Assembly (NCBI GenBank): GCA_005116795.1
Contig: SWDL01000146.1
Span: 1-5,334, forward strand
Direction of reading: 5' to 3'
Length of the DNA stretch: 5,334 nt
Source: Nitrospira sp.
GTDB lineage: Bacteria > Nitrospirota > Nitrospiria > Nitrospirales > Nitrospiraceae
The notes under the pieces are model-generated. The model had not been told where the DNA came from, ran no database searches, and worked only from the letters and a program-made list of their open reading frames with translations. Of the stretch, positions 4,737-5,334 are shown in pieces (within the stretch, counting starts at the first letter, position 1; each line of letters begins with the position of its first letter). The position numbers and the translations under genes were made by a program.

Positions 4737-5334
4737 GCTATTCCTCTTCGGCCTTGGTCTCCTCACCCTCGTCGGATTGGTGTGGCATGTTGGGCCGGGT
4801 CGGATCGTCGAGACGATCGGGACCTTGGGCCCCCTGACCCTGGCCGTCATCCTGCTCCCGTCCCTGCTCATGTATGTGCTCGAGGCCTATGGCTGGCGGG
4901 TGACGCTGATCCGGCACGCGCGCGCGGTCTCCTTTGGAAAATTGTTGGCCATCCGCACCGCCGGTGAAGTCGTCAACATGACGACCCCAACGGCCTACAT
5001 GGGCGGTGAACCGCTGAAGGCCTTCCTGTTGAGCCGCTATCAGGTCCCGATGGTCGACGGGCTGGCGTCCGTGGTCATTGCCAAGACGATCATGTCGCTG
5101 GCCGAGGTGCTGTTCATCTTGCTCGGTTTGGGGCTTGGACTCTGGCTGCTGGGTGGAGCGGGATCGGCCAGCCAGACGCTGGCGGCGGCCGTGATCGGGG
5201 TCGGGCTGTTACTCTGCGGGATCCTTGCCTTCGTATTTGTGCAACGTCGCGGATTCTTCACCTGGATCCTGTCGATCCTTCGCAGGGTCGGGCTCCGCAT
5301 CGGCTATCTCGAATCACGCGAAGAGAAGCTCAAA
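4729..5334 (+). CDS. Flippase-like membrane protein (lysylphosphatidylglycerol synthase TM / UPF0104 family), cut by the window end
   Basis: An open frame of 202 codons reaches the last base without a stop; the family is usually 310-340 residues, so about the last third is missing. These inner-membrane proteins share the transmembrane part of MprF (lysylphosphatidylglycerol synthase/flippase) and often sit in lipid or glycan gene clusters; most are of unproven function. Hydrophobic spans lie at residues 2-19, 33-52, about 112-143 and 149-171. Between them is the family's conserved segment, RTAGEVVNMTTPTAYMGGEP followed by LKAF (76-99), with its Gly-Gly-Glu. The only start that keeps the first span is TTG at 4729, inside the end of the preceding gene. 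There is no Shine-Dalgarno, and an in-frame stop at 4702-4704 bars an earlier one. GTG at 4780 is the next option but would remove the first span. The 8-bp overlap suggests coupled translation, and the pairing suggests it moves or assists the phosphatidyltransferase product. Confidence 0.85.
   Translation, partial: MLRLFLFGLGLLTLVGLVWHVGPGRIVETIGTLGPLTLAVILLPSLLMYVLEAYGWRVTLIRHARAVSFGKLLAIRTAGEVVNMTTPTAYMGGEPLKAFLLSRYQVPMVDGLASVVIAKTIMSLAEVLFILLGLGLGLWLLGGAGSASQTLAAAVIGVGLLLCGILAFVFVQRRGFFTWILSILRRVGLRIGYLESREEKLK

Noticed and set aside
3483..4871. Antisense open frame of 462 codons on the - strand
   Set aside because: It lies opposite the well-supported phosphatidyltransferase. Its translation is full of Arg, His, Pro, Gln and Asp with no domain or hydrophobic core, as expected for the complement of a GC-rich gene.

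Overview
The window is a GC-rich, densely coded stretch of bacterial chromosome with all genes on the + strand. It holds five protein genes, the first and last cut by the window edges. No rRNA, tRNA, CRISPR, transposase or integrase is visible. The GC-rich codon use, wide-open antisense shadow frames and short heptamer repeats in the intergenic gaps fit a GC-rich Gram-negative-type lineage. Nitrospirota is my best guess, but that assignment is weak and rests on general impression rather than a marker gene.

Layout. (1) Bases 1-827: the C-terminal half of urocanate hydratase (hutU, histidine catabolism), with the catalytic cysteine motif intact. (2) 855-1274: a DsrE/DsrF-like small sulfur-relay or peroxiredoxin-like protein. 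It has a GTG start, and a promoter-like TATAAT overlaps the hutU stop codon just upstream. (3) 1275-1376: an intergenic gap with heptamer-phased direct and inverted repeats. (4) 1377-2471: a class-V PLP aminotransferase of the 2-aminoethylphosphonate (AEP)-pyruvate transaminase type. (5) 2468-3190: a stand-alone nucleotidyltransferase of the LicC/PntC type (CTP:phosphocholine or CTP:phosphonate cytidylyltransferase), overlapping the previous gene by 4 bp. (6) 3191-3290: a strong Shine-Dalgarno sequence followed by a second heptamer-built inverted repeat that can fold into a long hairpin. (7) 3291-4736: a CDP-alcohol phosphatidyltransferase with an N-terminal nucleotidyltransferase-like domain that looks catalytically dead. 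(8) 4729-5334, running off the end: a flippase-like membrane protein (lysylphosphatidylglycerol synthase TM / UPF0104 family).

How the genes fit together. Genes 4-8 read as one operon for a cytidylyl-activated head group. The aminotransferase would supply an amino (possibly aminophosphonate) compound and the nucleotidyltransferase would load it onto CMP. The CDP-alcohol phosphatidyltransferase would then transfer it to an alcohol or lipid acceptor in the membrane, and the flippase-like protein would handle or translocate the product. No PEP mutase or phosphonopyruvate decarboxylase lies in the window, so a phosphonate product is a hypothesis. A phosphocholine/phosphoethanolamine-like or inositol-phosphate-like product remains possible. 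The upstream hutU and dsrE genes look unrelated to this pathway.
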